A stretch of 64,000 nt of DNA. It comes from Oryzias latipes (taxonomy: Eukaryota > Chordata > Actinopteri > Beloniformes > Adrianichthyidae). The stretch lies in assembly GCF_002234675.1 (NCBI RefSeq), contig NC_019859.2, positions 35,850,960-35,914,959 of the forward strand, in the 5' to 3' direction. Position numbers and translations under genes: made by a program. Shown here one piece after another: positions 11,561 to 21,424 of this stretch. The first letter of the stretch is position 1. Every line of letters starts with the position of its first letter. Under the pieces are notes generated by a model. It had not been told where the DNA came from, did not search any database, and saw only the letters and a program-made list of their open reading frames with translations.

Positions 11561-12082
11561 TGTAACAGGACGTGATCTGTTCATTTTAATTACACAAAAT
11601 ATTGACTGTCTCTAAGTTTCTTTCCCCCCTTGTATTCTGTGTTGGGTTTTGTAGCCCCTCCTTAATGTGTTCTTCTTCGTGGTTTTCTCTTTATAAGGTT
11701 GGCGCTTTCTTTCCCTCTCTCCTTTTTGTTTTACTGTCCAGCGGGAGAGGTGGGTGTCCTGTAATGTTAGCCATATGAATCCTCATTTTATGTTAATTAT
11801 TGTGCCATATACTGTTATTATTTGGAATCTGTTATGAAAAACATAAAAACCTTTGTAGATGTTAACTGTTTATTTCAGAATAAGAATTTCCTGTTCATGT
11901 TCTGTGCTCCCTCTACCTCTCACCCTCATGTAGGAGCTAATACGGGATGCTAACACCGTAATTTCTATTTTATTTTTGGAAAATTGCCAGATACGCAATA
12001 AACGGAGGTGGTCTCCAAGGGTGCTGATGTGTCCCGAGATCTTTTGACTTCCTAAACACAACGCAGAAGTGATCCGGTTACA
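11561..12082 (+). repeat. 5' LTR
   Basis: It begins TGTAACAGG and ends GGTTACA, so the termini form the inverted pair TGTAAC/GTTACA. A TATA-like 'tctttataagg' at 11690-11700 could mark the promoter. Compared with the 3' LTR, substitutions are visible near 11571, 11722 and 11973. Confidence 0.93.
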
Positions 12083-12084
12083 CT

Positions 12085-12101
12085 TGGTGCCGTTAGACCC
12101 G
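12085..12101 (+). promoter_or_regulatory. Primer-binding-site candidate
   Basis: TGGTGCCGTTAGACCCG begins two bases after the 5' LTR. Its TGG start is complementary to a tRNA CCA end, as expected for a minus-strand primer site. The tRNA species was not identified. Confidence 0.6.
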
Positions 12102-12473
12102 TCCTATCGCGGATCAGCAATCTCTGTCGCCATCACCGTCTCTGCATGATCCAGACCACCTCGCAGGCGGCTAACAGCGGCAGTTTGTAACGGTTGAACT
12201 GTTCCCTGCACATTGACTTACAGGTTTTTCAACAGCCCGTTGAATAAGGGCGCAATTTTACCTGTGCTCTGACTGACAGGTGTTGTTTTTTTTTTTTTGT
12301 TCTTTTTACATGCGTCGGCTTGCTTATTGTCAAGTATGTTGTTACATGGCATACATGGCAATCAACATTTCTGATTTTTTCTTCATGAGTTCATAAGAAA
12401 CAGTTTTTTCCCCCCATTCTTTTTCTGTTTTTAAGTACTGTGGCTGCACCAACACAGCATACTTTCTGTTGAG

Positions 12474-13976
12474 GTGATTGATATTTGTGGGACCCTGAAA
12501 CCGGAAAATATGTCTGAACAAAAGTTTACCAGTCATCAGATTTGTTCTGGTTTGGGGAGGGGTCAGCCCTTGCTTTCATTTGGGAGGGGAAGATTTATGA
12601 GGCCCAGCAACTTTCATTGTGTCACAGAACAGTCAGAAATTTCTCCTCCTCTAATCCCTGCTGCAACTTCCACACCTGTTGCAAATGCCCCCCCTAGTCC
12701 CACCCAAGTTATTACAGTTGAAACGCTCAGCACTGTAATTAGCGACTTGGCAAAACAGATTGTGGACAATATCACAGCAAATCTCAGTGTGATGCAGCAC
12801 AACAAACCTGTCCAATCACAACCCGCCGAGAGACAACCCTCAGAACACAATGAACAGTTAAGAGTGGTGATCCAGCCGGAAGCTAAAGCACCACCGTATT
12901 TTAGGGGTGACCAAACAGATACCTTTTCTATTGATGAGTGGGAAGATATGATGAGATGTTACTTGTCCAGACTGAATTGTGGATCTCAACAAGCATTTGA
13001 CTTAGTGATGTCCAGACTGATGGGCAAGGCCAGGGATGTAGTGAAAGTGTCTCTGCGCTGCCATCCCACACTGAGTGATGCTGAATTGATGGATGTTGTT
13101 TTTGACATTTTGAAGCGCAACTTCAGTGAGCTAACATTCTCTGATCTTCCAATGAAGGACTTCTATAATACATTGCCATTTCTTGGTGAAGACGCAATGG
13201 ATTATTGGATCCGCCTTAACAAAGCTATGGATGTTGCCATTGAGTGCCTTCGCAGGCGAGGCAGACTTGTGGAAAGCCCAAGTGCTGAGGTTGTCATGAT
13301 GTTTATTAACCACTGTCCTGACGCCCGCCTTGCACTGTCTTTTCAGTTAAAAGACCCTCACGAATGGACAGCAGCTGAAGTACAGAAGAAATTGGACAGC
13401 TATTTAGGCAAAATCAAAAGCTCAGTCCCTCAGTCAAAACATGGTTTGAGTCAAACCATTCCCAGTCAGAATGCCCTGAGTTTTACCTGTCAGTCTCAGC
13501 TTGATTCTAATGCAGTCGCTTTTCCTACAAAAGATCAACACTGTCATCCTTCGCAGGTTTCACAATCAACCAATGTCAATTGCCAACATCAGTCTGTTGG
13601 TGATGTTCGAACCCCTCAACACTCAACGGTGACTGCTGATTCTGCTGCTAATACATTCATTTCTTCACAGCCCATAATTGAACATGCCACCCAACAAATG
13701 GTGAACATGTTTGATAAAGTTCTGTCACTGTGTACTTCTTCTCTTACAACTGATCGTCGGAGACAACAGCAAAATGGCCGTCCACATGGTCAGCAGAAAT
13801 TTGAACATTTCCCATGCAAGGTCTGTAGTTCAAAAGACCACACTACCCACGCTCATTGCAGACTATTTAGACTATGCCTCAACTGCTTTGGTTCAGGACA
13901 TGTGAAACGTGACTGTACATTGGTGGCTCAGAAACCACCAACAGTAGTTCCCTCTTCTAGCACTGATTTAAACTAG
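12474..13976 (+). CDS. gag: Gag polyprotein of the LTR retrotransposon
   Basis: This encodes a 500-residue capsid/nucleocapsid precursor that would package element RNA into virus-like particles. The central part (about residues 140-320) resembles a retrotransposon-type capsid domain, with motifs such as 'PPYFRGDQTDTFSIDEWEDM'. Near the C-terminus is a zinc knuckle, CLNCFGSGHVKRDC (CX2CX4HX4C), preceded by a further Cys/His cluster 'CKVCSSKDHTTHAHC'. The true start may be an internal ATG (the MSEQKF frame at about 12510) and not 12474. The frame ends GAT TTA AAC TAG, with a slippery heptamer just ahead of the stop. The frame is uninterrupted, unlike pol. Confidence 0.9.
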   Translation: MIDICGTLKPENMSEQKFTSHQICSGLGRGQPLLSFGRGRFMRPSNFHCVTEQSEISPPLIPAATSTPVANAPPSPTQVITVETLSTVISDLAKQIVDNITANLSVMQHNKPVQSQPAERQPSEHNEQLRVVIQPEAKAPPYFRGDQTDTFSIDEWEDMMRCYLSRLNCGSQQAFDLVMSRLMGKARDVVKVSLRCHPTLSDAELMDVVFDILKRNFSELTFSDLPMKDFYNTLPFLGEDAMDYWIRLNKAMDVAIECLRRRGRLVESPSAEVVMMFINHCPDARLALSFQLKDPHEWTAAEVQKKLDSYLGKIKSSVPQSKHGLSQTIPSQNALSFTCQSQLDSNAVAFPTKDQHCHPSQVSQSTNVNCQHQSVGDVRTPQHSTVTADSAANTFISSQPIIEHATQQMVNMFDKVLSLCTSSLTTDRRRQQQNGRPHGQQKFEHFPCKVCSSKDHTTHAHCRLFRLCLNCFGSGHVKRDCTLVAQKPPTVVPSSSTDLN

Positions 13977-14026
13977 CAAGCCCATGTGAAGAGAGGGGCA
14001 GCATGGGTCACACGGGAAATACCCTC
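13967..14026 (+). promoter_or_regulatory. Predicted -1 ribosomal frameshift signal, gag to pol
   Basis: TTTAAAC at 13967-13973 is read T TTA AAC in the gag frame, immediately before the TAG. Slipping back one base enters the pol frame, which is open from 13967. After a 7-nt spacer, CCCATG (13981-13986) can pair with CATGGG (14002-14007). Loop bases GAGGG (13993-13997) can pair with downstream CCCTC (14022-14026), giving an H-type pseudoknot. The heptamer and pairings are read directly; activity is inference. Confidence 0.75.
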
Positions 14027-17000
14027 AGAAATACAGTAGACCCTTACGCAGTATATGTGAACTGTTGTGAGTCATTGTCAGACAAGAAGACTGTGATTTT
14101 TGTTGGATCACAACGAGTAGATCAGGCCTGTGAGTTGTTCTACACCCCCGTGTCTGTTGGAAACAGAGCCGTTTTGAGAGGAATGCTTGATTCAGGGAGC
14201 ATGTCATGCACAATAAGTGAAGAGGCAGAAAGCAAACTACAGTCTTTTGGTGTTGTACTTACTCTCAAATCTGTCCCCGAAAATGTGGTTATGGTTGGTT
14301 GTGGTGGCCTGCTAACACGCCCAAAATGCATCTACAATTTGGATCTTGAAGTCTATGGTTTTCGATTTGAAGTGCCAACTTTTGTGGTGCCAGGACAGAG
14401 GGATGAACTGATCATTGGTACCAATGTACTCCGTCCAGTTATACAGAAAATGAAGTGTGACCCAAAATATTGGGAGCTGATATCATCAAGGACTTCAGAC
14501 CCAGGATGCGATGAGTTTCTCGAGCTTCTCAGTTGCACCTCACGATGGTCTGGCTCCGAGCAACCAGACAAGATTGGATCTGTGAAGTTGAGACAAGCTG
14601 TCACTTTACTGCCACAGAAGGAATATGTGGTGTGGGGGAAACTGCCATCTTCTACTCCAGTGTCACCAGGGTGCACTGTGATTGTAGAACCATCTTCAAC
14701 TCGTTCAGCCCCAAAAAGCATCCTTGTTGGTCGAGTTGTGACACCCATGTGGGGTGACCACTGGATCCCAATGAAGGTTCTCAATCCCACACTCAAACCC
14801 ATAACACTACGTCGAAACACCAAGATTGCTGATGTATTTTCCTGCGTAGCTGTTGAAGATATGACTTTCTATCAGGGTTTGTGCAAAAGTGTGTCTGACT
14901 TTTCAGGAGTGCCCACTGTAACACCAGATCCAACATTTGACCCCGTGAAGCTCCTTGCTGAAAGAGGTTTGGGGGACATCGATGTCCAGAGCTGTGAAGT
15001 GTCAGATGAATGTAAGAGGAAACTTGCACATCTCCTGTTGACATACCAAGATGTATTTTCCAGAGACAAACTCGACTGCGGTGAGGCTAAGGATTTTGTC
15101 CACCGCATTCATCTCACTGATGATCGTCCATTCCGCCTCCCATATCGACGCGTACCACCAGCCCATTATCAGCAGCTGCGTGAAGTGCTTTCTGACATGG
15201 AAATCAAGGGCATTATCAGTAAGTCAGTCAGCGAGTATGCTTCACCTCTAGTAATTGTCTGGAAAAAGTCAGGTGATTTAAGGATATGTACTGACTTATG
15301 TACTGACTTTCGTTGGCTGAATGCCAAGACCGTCAAGGATGCTCATCCCTTGCCTCATCAGGCTGACTGCCTGGCTGCACTTGGTGGTAACATCCTTTTT
15401 AGCACCATGGATCTGACATCAGGATTTTACAACATTCCACTTCATGAGTCTGACAGACACTACACTGCTTTTACAACCCCTCTTGGTCTTTATGAATACA
15501 ACCGCCTACCACAAGGTCTATGCAACAGTCCTGCTTCTTTTATGAGGATGATGCTCAGTATCTTTGGTGACCTGAACTTCTCCAAGCTCCTCTGTTACTT
15601 GGATGATCTCCTGATTTTTGCACCTACAGAAGATGAAGCCTTGATGAGATTGCAGATTGTTTTCAATCGTCTGAGAGCTAATAATCTTAAACTGTCACAG
15701 AAGAAATGTCACTTTCTTCGGAGCTCTGTGAGATTTTTGGGACATGTAATAGATGCTGATGGAGTCTCGGTTGACCAGGAAAAGGTCAAGGTTATTTCTG
15801 CCTTTGTGAAGAACGATCTCATGAACCCTGATGGCTGCACCCCATCTCAGCAGAAAATCAGATCATTTCTTGGGATGGTACTGTTTTACCAACACTTTAT
15901 TCCTGGTTGCTCACGTATTGCGAAACCTCTTTATGCTTTGACAGCACGACAAAAGAGAAAAGCAAAGGGGCGTGGCAAAGCTGGAACCTATCGTACACTC
16001 ACCCCTCAAGATTGGACACCTGCTTGTGAGAGAGCATTTGAGGGGCTTAAAACTGCGCTACTGAACTGTGTGATGTTGTCCCACCCGGATTTTGACTCCC
16101 CCTTCATTCTCTCAACTGACGCATCTATGGATGGGTTGGGTGCTGTTTTATCCCAAGTTCCACCTGGTGAATTGAAAGCTAGGCCTGTAGCCTTTGCCAG
16201 CAAGTCCCTCAGTCGCAGTCAGACCAAATATCCTGCACACAGACTTGAGTTTTTGGCATTGAAGTGGGCAGTGTGTGAAAAGTTTTCCCACTGGCTAAAA
16301 GGTCATAGCTTTACAGTTTGGACTGATAACAATCCACTAACTTACATCCTCACTAAGCCCAAACTTGATGCTTGTGAGCAGCGCTGGGTCTCTAAACTTG
16401 CCCCATACTCTTTCGACATCAAATACATTCCTGGGAAACAGAATGTAGTGGCAGATGCTTTGAGCAGAACTCCCTTTGTGACCCCATTAGCACAGCGCAT
16501 TTTGGCAGAGCCATATTCTGAGCTTTTGGAACAGGTCTGTGAAATGAATGGTGATGTAGTGCAAGACTCATTTCATTTAACCTGTCAAACACAGCTGTTA
16601 GACAGTTTGTCTGTTGCCAACAATGCCGACATGTCCATGTCACAAGAGGACGTTTCATCTGTTTTGACTTCTCTGATTGATTGGGATTCTGCTTCCAGGC
16701 AGCGTGCAACATATCTGGCTAACCATTTGACAACACTTGAAAAAACAGACCTGAACATCTCCACTGTCTTTGACCTTGCCGACTTACGTTCTAGACAAGA
16801 ACAGGATCCTGTTGTTTCAAGGGTGTCTTTCTATGTTGAACGTAAGCAGCGCCCATCAAGGCGAGAACGTTGTAATGAGAGCCGACAAACATTGAAACTA
16901 CTCAAGCAATGGGAAAAACTTGCCTTTCTAAATGGTATTCTCTACAGAGTGACAAAAGATGCAATAACAAAAAAGAAGAGGTTCCAGTTTGTCGTCCCTG

Positions 17001-17104
17001 GTTCTTTGATAGCTGCAGTGTTGCGCGGTGTTCATGACGATGCAGGTCACCAAGGACAGCCACGAACATTATCACTTGCCCGTCAGCGTTTTTTTCTGGC
17101 ATGA
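14003..17104 (+). CDS. pol: Pol: protease, reverse transcriptase, RNase H, start of integrase
   Basis: The open frame extends back to 13967, so translation probably enters by frameshifting and not at the ATG. The aspartic protease active site is LDSGS at residues 62-66. The reverse transcriptase carries the catalytic YLDD box (15596-15607, aspartates at residues 534-535). RNase H has 'STDASMDGLGAVLSQ' (about residue 706). The frame ends inside the integrase zinc-binding region just after a run of seven T (17089-17095), and the rest of integrase lies in another frame. A 12-bp tandem duplication at 15287-15310 adds four residues just after the first RT block. The element probably cannot make active Pol without variation at these sites. 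Confidence 0.9.
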   Translation: MGHTGNTLRNTVDPYAVYVNCCESLSDKKTVIFVGSQRVDQACELFYTPVSVGNRAVLRGMLDSGSMSCTISEEAESKLQSFGVVLTLKSVPENVVMVGCGGLLTRPKCIYNLDLEVYGFRFEVPTFVVPGQRDELIIGTNVLRPVIQKMKCDPKYWELISSRTSDPGCDEFLELLSCTSRWSGSEQPDKIGSVKLRQAVTLLPQKEYVVWGKLPSSTPVSPGCTVIVEPSSTRSAPKSILVGRVVTPMWGDHWIPMKVLNPTLKPITLRRNTKIADVFSCVAVEDMTFYQGLCKSVSDFSGVPTVTPDPTFDPVKLLAERGLGDIDVQSCEVSDECKRKLAHLLLTYQDVFSRDKLDCGEAKDFVHRIHLTDDRPFRLPYRRVPPAHYQQLREVLSDMEIKGIISKSVSEYASPLVIVWKKSGDLRICTDLCTDFRWLNAKTVKDAHPLPHQADCLAALGGNILFSTMDLTSGFYNIPLHESDRHYTAFTTPLGLYEYNRLPQGLCNSPASFMRMMLSIFGDLNFSKLLCYLDDLLIFAPTEDEALMRLQIVFNRLRANNLKLSQKKCHFLRSSVRFLGHVIDADGVSVDQEKVKVISAFVKNDLMNPDGCTPSQQKIRSFLGMVLFYQHFIPGCSRIAKPLYALTARQKRKAKGRGKAGTYRTLTPQDWTPACERAFEGLKTALLNCVMLSHPDFDSPFILSTDASMDGLGAVLSQVPPGELKARPVAFASKSLSRSQTKYPAHRLEFLALKWAVCEKFSHWLKGHSFTVWTDNNPLTYILTKPKLDACEQRWVSKLAPYSFDIKYIPGKQNVVADALSRTPFVTPLAQRILAEPYSELLEQVCEMNGDVVQDSFHLTCQTQLLDSLSVANNADMSMSQEDVSSVLTSLIDWDSASRQRATYLANHLTTLEKTDLNISTVFDLADLRSRQEQDPVVSRVSFYVERKQRPSRRERCNESRQTLKLLKQWEKLAFLNGILYRVTKDAITKKKRFQFVVPGSLIAAVLRGVHDDAGHQGQPRTLSLARQRFFLA

Positions 17105-18434
17105 CATGGAGAAGGATGTGCGAGGGCATGTCAGGAACTGCCACAGGTGTGTCCTCAGTAAGACCCCAGAACCTTCAGTAAGAGCCCCTTTAGAGAGCAT
17201 TAAGACCAGTGCTCCACTAGAACTTGTGTGCATTGACTTCTGGTCAGCAGAAGACCACAACAATAAATCACTGGATGTTCTCGTTATTACCGATCATTTC
17301 ACAAAGCTTGCACATGCTTTTCCATGTCAAAATCAAACTGCTAAGTGTGTTGCCAAGAAGTTGTGGCACTGCTTCTTTTGCATTTATGGTTTTCCAGAAC
17401 GTATTCACTCAGATCAGGGGGCCAATTTTGAGAGTGAACTTATGACAGAACTCCTTCAGTTGAGCGGTGTTTCTAAGTCTCGCACTTCACCTTATCACCC
17501 TATGGGTAATGGGACGACAGAGAGATTCAATCGAACTCTGGGGAGCATGTTGAGGTCTCTTCCTCCAAGATCAAAGCAAAAATGGCCACAGATGATTCAG
17601 ACTCTGACATTTGTTTATAACTGCACCAGCCATGAGACCACAGGTTTTGCTCCTTTCTATCTAATGTTTGGTAGAGTCCCAAGGCTACCAGTCGACCACA
17701 TGTTTAAAAGTGTTCTAAAGGACGACAACATTTGTGACTACAATGTTTATGTCAAAACACTTGTTGACGACCTGCGTTCGGCGATGCTTCATGCACAGCG
17801 CAATATTGCAAAGGAGCAAAAACATCAGTCTGACCAATATAACAAGAGAGTGAAGGGTCTGCCTCTTTCTCCAGGTGATCGGGTGCTGGTTGCAAATAAA
17901 AATGCCAGAGGCAGACGGAAACTATCGGATAGATGGGAACCCATCATCTACACAGTTGTAGCGTCTAAACCCGCAATTCACATTTACAGGATCAGGGATG
18001 CCCATGGAAATGAGCGAGTGGTGCACCGGAATCTCCTTCTTGACATCAACTTCTTACCATTGATGGTTGATATAGATAACAATGCATCCTGCTCTGTCAG
18101 TGAAACTGCAAACACTGCTCAAGAGGGCGCAGCATTATCGGTTGTGGATGCGGAGGCTGGAACAGTTGAATCTTCTTTGGCTGAGTCTCTGACCTGGCCT
18201 AGTGAGTCTGCTGATGACCGTACATCAGAGTGGGTCAGACAATTCCCCACATCTGTGCCTGACAATGTCACATCACCTGGAGTGCAATCTTGTGATGATT
18301 CAGTCCACCCTATTTCATGTCCTTCAGAGCCGCATAACGTAGAGCAACCGACAACTAGATTTGGGAGGGTTATTAAACCAGTTTGCCGGCTTATTGACTC
18401 TATGGCTCAGATAGAAATACTTTTGGACGTATGA
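17028..18434 (+). CDS. pol: Integrase portion of Pol in a shifted frame
   Basis: This frame overlaps the previous one by 77 bp and continues the integrase. The second half of the HHCC zinc-binding motif ('NCHRCVLSK') is followed by the DDE core: Asp in 'VCIDFW', Asp in 'HSDQGANF' and Glu in 'NGTTERFNR'. A C-terminal GPY/F-like region surrounds 'SPGDRVLVANKN', followed by an acidic/serine-rich tail to 'IEILLDV'. The ATG at 17028 is probably not used, because the natural continuation is from the upstream pol frame. The catalytic residues look intact, so the break is recent. Confidence 0.85.
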   Translation: MFMTMQVTKDSHEHYHLPVSVFFWHDMEKDVRGHVRNCHRCVLSKTPEPSVRAPLESIKTSAPLELVCIDFWSAEDHNNKSLDVLVITDHFTKLAHAFPCQNQTAKCVAKKLWHCFFCIYGFPERIHSDQGANFESELMTELLQLSGVSKSRTSPYHPMGNGTTERFNRTLGSMLRSLPPRSKQKWPQMIQTLTFVYNCTSHETTGFAPFYLMFGRVPRLPVDHMFKSVLKDDNICDYNVYVKTLVDDLRSAMLHAQRNIAKEQKHQSDQYNKRVKGLPLSPGDRVLVANKNARGRRKLSDRWEPIIYTVVASKPAIHIYRIRDAHGNERVVHRNLLLDINFLPLMVDIDNNASCSVSETANTAQEGAALSVVDAEAGTVESSLAESLTWPSESADDRTSEWVRQFPTSVPDNVTSPGVQSCDDSVHPISCPSEPHNVEQPTTRFGRVIKPVCRLIDSMAQIEILLDV

Positions 18435-18781
18435 AACATACAGTTTTTTTTTTACATGCATAGGTTTTCTGAATGCATGAAAAACTCGTGTTTGACAGAA
18501 TTCCTTGTATTTTTATTTGTTTTTCTTGGATGCTTTTTTTTTTTTTTTTTTTAGTAAGGGAACCTGGAAATCTGTATTTTGTGTAGCTAAACGTTAAGGT
18601 GTAAAAGGCACCTTATAATGTCTGGAGTTTTTATTTTTGGGAGTGCTATGACTCTAGCACATCTCAGGTCTCTAACCTTTCATTAGGTAGCATGTTGCTG
18701 ATTTGTTTGGCTCAGTTTATTGATTCCTCAGACCAAAGTCACGTATGCTTTTGTAAATATATTTGTATTTTGTGTAATTCT

Positions 18782-18792
18782 AAGGGGGTGAG
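18782..18792 (+). promoter_or_regulatory. Polypurine tract
   Basis: AAGGGGGTGAG lies directly against the 3' LTR, the position of the plus-strand primer in LTR elements. Confidence 0.7.
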
Positions 18793-19314
18793 TGTAACAG
18801 GACCTGATCTGTTCATTTTAATTACACAAAATATTGACTGTCTCTAAGTTTCTTTCCCCCCTTGTATTCTGTGTTGGGTTTTGTAGCCCCTCCTTAATGT
18901 GTTCTTCTTCGTGGTTTTCTCTTTATAAGGTTGGCGCTTTCTTTCCCTCTCTCTTTTTTGTTTTACTGTCCAGCGGGAGAGGTGGGTGTCCTGTAATGTT
19001 AGCCATATGAATCCTCATTTTATGTTAATTATTGTGCCATATACTGTTATTATTTGGAATCTGTTATGAAAAACATAAAAACCTTTGTAGATGTTAACTG
19101 TTTATTTCAGAATAAGAATTTCCTGTTCATGTTCTGTGCTCCCTCTACCTCTCACCCTCATGTAGGAGCTAATACGGGATGCTAACACCGTAATTTCTAT
19201 TTTCTTTTTGGAAAATTGCCAGATACGCAATAAACGGAGGTGGTCTCCAAGGGTGCTGATGTGTCCCGAGATCTTTTGACTTCCTAAACACAACGCAGAA
19301 GTGATCCGGTTACA
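18793..19314 (+). repeat. 3' LTR
   Basis: It has the same length (522 bp) and the same termini as the 5' LTR, with about three substitutions by eye. It is followed by CTGC, matching the four bases before the 5' LTR. Confidence 0.93.
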
Positions 19315-19318
19315 CTGC

Positions 19319-19842
19319 CCCCCCCTGAGGTTGAAATTAGGTCGTAAAGCTGAATTTCGTGATTGGTCAACTGTTGTGAGTCCCACGGCGCCATTTCAGA
19401 AGGTTCACGGCATGCTCTGCAGCTCTGTACGAAAGCCCCGCCCATCTTTAAACGCTCCCAGGGCGGTGGAGCTCCGCCACGACGCTGCTAAACCGGCCCA
19501 GAAAGCCGCTGCGGGATGGGGAGGCAGCCTGATCGGGCCTCCCGAACTTTAATTTTTTATTTTCATCCAGACAATCATAACAAATGGTGTTGATCCCTCA
19601 AGCTAACCTCACTGTCAATCACAGATCCAAACCGCGTGTCCTCCGCTCAGCCCGCCTCCACCAGCCCCGCCTCCCCAAGACCCGCCCCTTTTTTGTATTA
19701 AGAGATGGAGTAAGCCTCCAACTGTCCTGTTGTGTTACATCAAACGAAGCCCAAAACACCACAGCAAAAACTGGAGAACTGGTTCCCGTCCAACTCAAGA
19801 TTCTTCTCCAGCATTCATACTCAAGCACAATTACTAAATATA
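19319..19842. other. No recognised feature
   Basis: GC-richer flank after the LTR element, with no supported gene. The open frames here show no known domain. Confidence 0.35.
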
Positions 19843-19850
19843 CTAATAAC

Positions 19851-20261
19851 TAGGCCTGCACAATATACCGCAAATTTATCGTTATCGCAATATCCAGCTC
19901 TGCAATAGGCATATCGCAAAAGACTGCGAATATCGCAATAAATCGTAAACCCAAAATGTGTTAAAACAATCTTATTGAAGCTTGACGCTTTTAACGAATC
20001 AAATAAATCCCTTTATGCTTTGACCAATCAGATGGACGCCTTCCCATTGTTGACCAATCAGATGGAGGCCTATTATGTTAGATGTTTGTCACCTATGTCA
20101 ATGAGGGTCATTTGGAGTGTAATTTTAAACTGTTTCTAATGAAATGGGAATGGTGTTTTTGGCATTTTTCTATTTTTTTATATACCGTAAATTATATCGT
20201 TATCGCAATATTAATCTCTAATATCGCATATCGCAAGTTTTCCTCATATCGTGCAGCCCTA
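19851..20261. mobile_element. hAT-like MITE with terminal inverted repeats
   Basis: The ends are TAGGCCTGCACAATAT and ATATCGTGCAGCCCTA, an imperfect inverted pair. They are flanked by 8-bp near-identical direct repeats CTAATAAC (19843-19850) and CCAATAAC (20262-20269). The interior is AT-rich and full of 'tatcgcaat' motifs with no coding capacity. An 8-bp duplication points to the hAT superfamily. Confidence 0.7.
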
Positions 20262-20269
20262 CCAATAAC

Positions 20270-21025
20270 AATATATGTAATGGACTTTCAAAATCCTTAA
20301 GCTGTGGGTCATTAGTTTGCCAGGAGGCACTGAGTCAGGGATTTGTGGGACCTGGACTCCAAAATGGGAATACGGCCATAAACCACTTTGGGACTCGGAT
20401 GTTGCATCAGCCAAGAGCTTTGAAAGATTAATATCGCTTTCTGGATTACCAGCAGTTCCAAGTGAATTATATAGAAAGATTACAAAATAGGATTTTTAAT
20501 TCAATATGTAATTTACTAATACGTATTTGGCAAACGGTGTTATTTTAGTTGTTCAGTAATGAATATAAGGGAGGTGAGAATGTTCACGAACCTTCAGATG
20601 GAAATAGGTCTGCATTTGTACTGAAGCCGGATTTGCACCGCTGCAGCTTTATTATAGCAGAATGTGTTTACTTCAGCAGGTCTGCTAAAGCACACGACAT
20701 TCATTTGAATGAAAGCGAACGGTTCAAATGTGAATCTAGCATCTGCTTAGCGTGTTCCACCTGCTGCTCACATCCACAAACAGCCTCAGCTTCTTTTTAA
20801 TGAGAATGAACACAGTGATAATGTCTGGACAAATACAGACCGCTGTCTTTGTAACATGACTCCATGAGGAGAAACCAGGAACTATGTTGTGGTCAATTAA
20901 AATAACTTGACATTTTTTTAAATGGATCTCAACATTGTGTTGAAAATGAGCGATTTCCGTGCAGCCGGGGTATTTGGTGATTTTGAAATGTGGCGGTTGA
21001 TTACCGAGCTCCAGCCAGCAACTGG
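20270..21025. other. No recognised gene
   Basis: No coding exon or repeat could be supported here. Confidence 0.35.
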
Positions 21026-21029
21026 CGGC

Positions 21030-21420
21030 CGGGAAGTCGTAGAACAAATCAAGTATCTTGGAGTAATCTTTGAATCAAATTTAACTTTTAGAGATCATGT
21101 AAAGAAAATATCCAATATCGTCAAATTTTAAGCAGATGAGGTCGTCTCTGACTACTGAGGCAGCAAAGGTTTAGATGCATTCAATACCTTTTTGTCATAT
21201 AACTTATTGTCTCACTACATGGTCCCAGACAAATGAAAGCACTATGAAACCCCTCAAGTTTCTGTTTAAGATAACCCTGAAGGTTTTAGACAAAAGCCTC
21301 TGCGTTATCATTACTGTGACATTCTAAGTAAGTATAGCATAATGGATTTTGACAGTTACATAACCTGACGCATCGGACGGTTCAGGCTTCCATGTCGTGC
21401 ATTAATTTCTGATAATTCTC
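21030..21420 (+). pseudogene. LINE reverse-transcriptase fragment
   Basis: 'QIKYLGVIFESNLTFRDHVK' (from about 21043) is the characteristic start of the post-catalytic region of jockey/L2/Rex1-like LINE polymerases. It is followed in shifting frames by remains such as 'ITYCLTTWSQTNESTMKP' and 'FKITLKVLDK'. Stops and frameshifts show that it is dead. Confidence 0.65.
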
Positions 21421-21424
21421 ACTT

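Larger units (their letters stand above)
11561..19314 (+). mobile_element. Full-length Ty3/gypsy-type LTR retrotransposon
   Basis: This 7,754-bp element has two 522-bp LTRs, a primer-binding-site candidate, gag, pol in the order protease, reverse transcriptase, RNase H, integrase, and a purine-rich tract. The domain order places it with Ty3/gypsy (Metaviridae-like) elements and not Ty1/copia. There is no envelope-like frame. The LTRs differ at only about three positions by eye, so insertion was recent. The target duplication appears to be 4 bp (CTGC). It is unlikely to be autonomous because pol carries a frameshift near the start of integrase and a 12-bp duplication in reverse transcriptase. 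Confidence 0.93.

Noticed and set aside
18060..18434. Envelope-like region after integrase
   Set aside because: The remaining sequence is an acidic/serine-rich integrase tail with no signal peptide or membrane segment, so the element is treated as an LTR retrotransposon without envelope.
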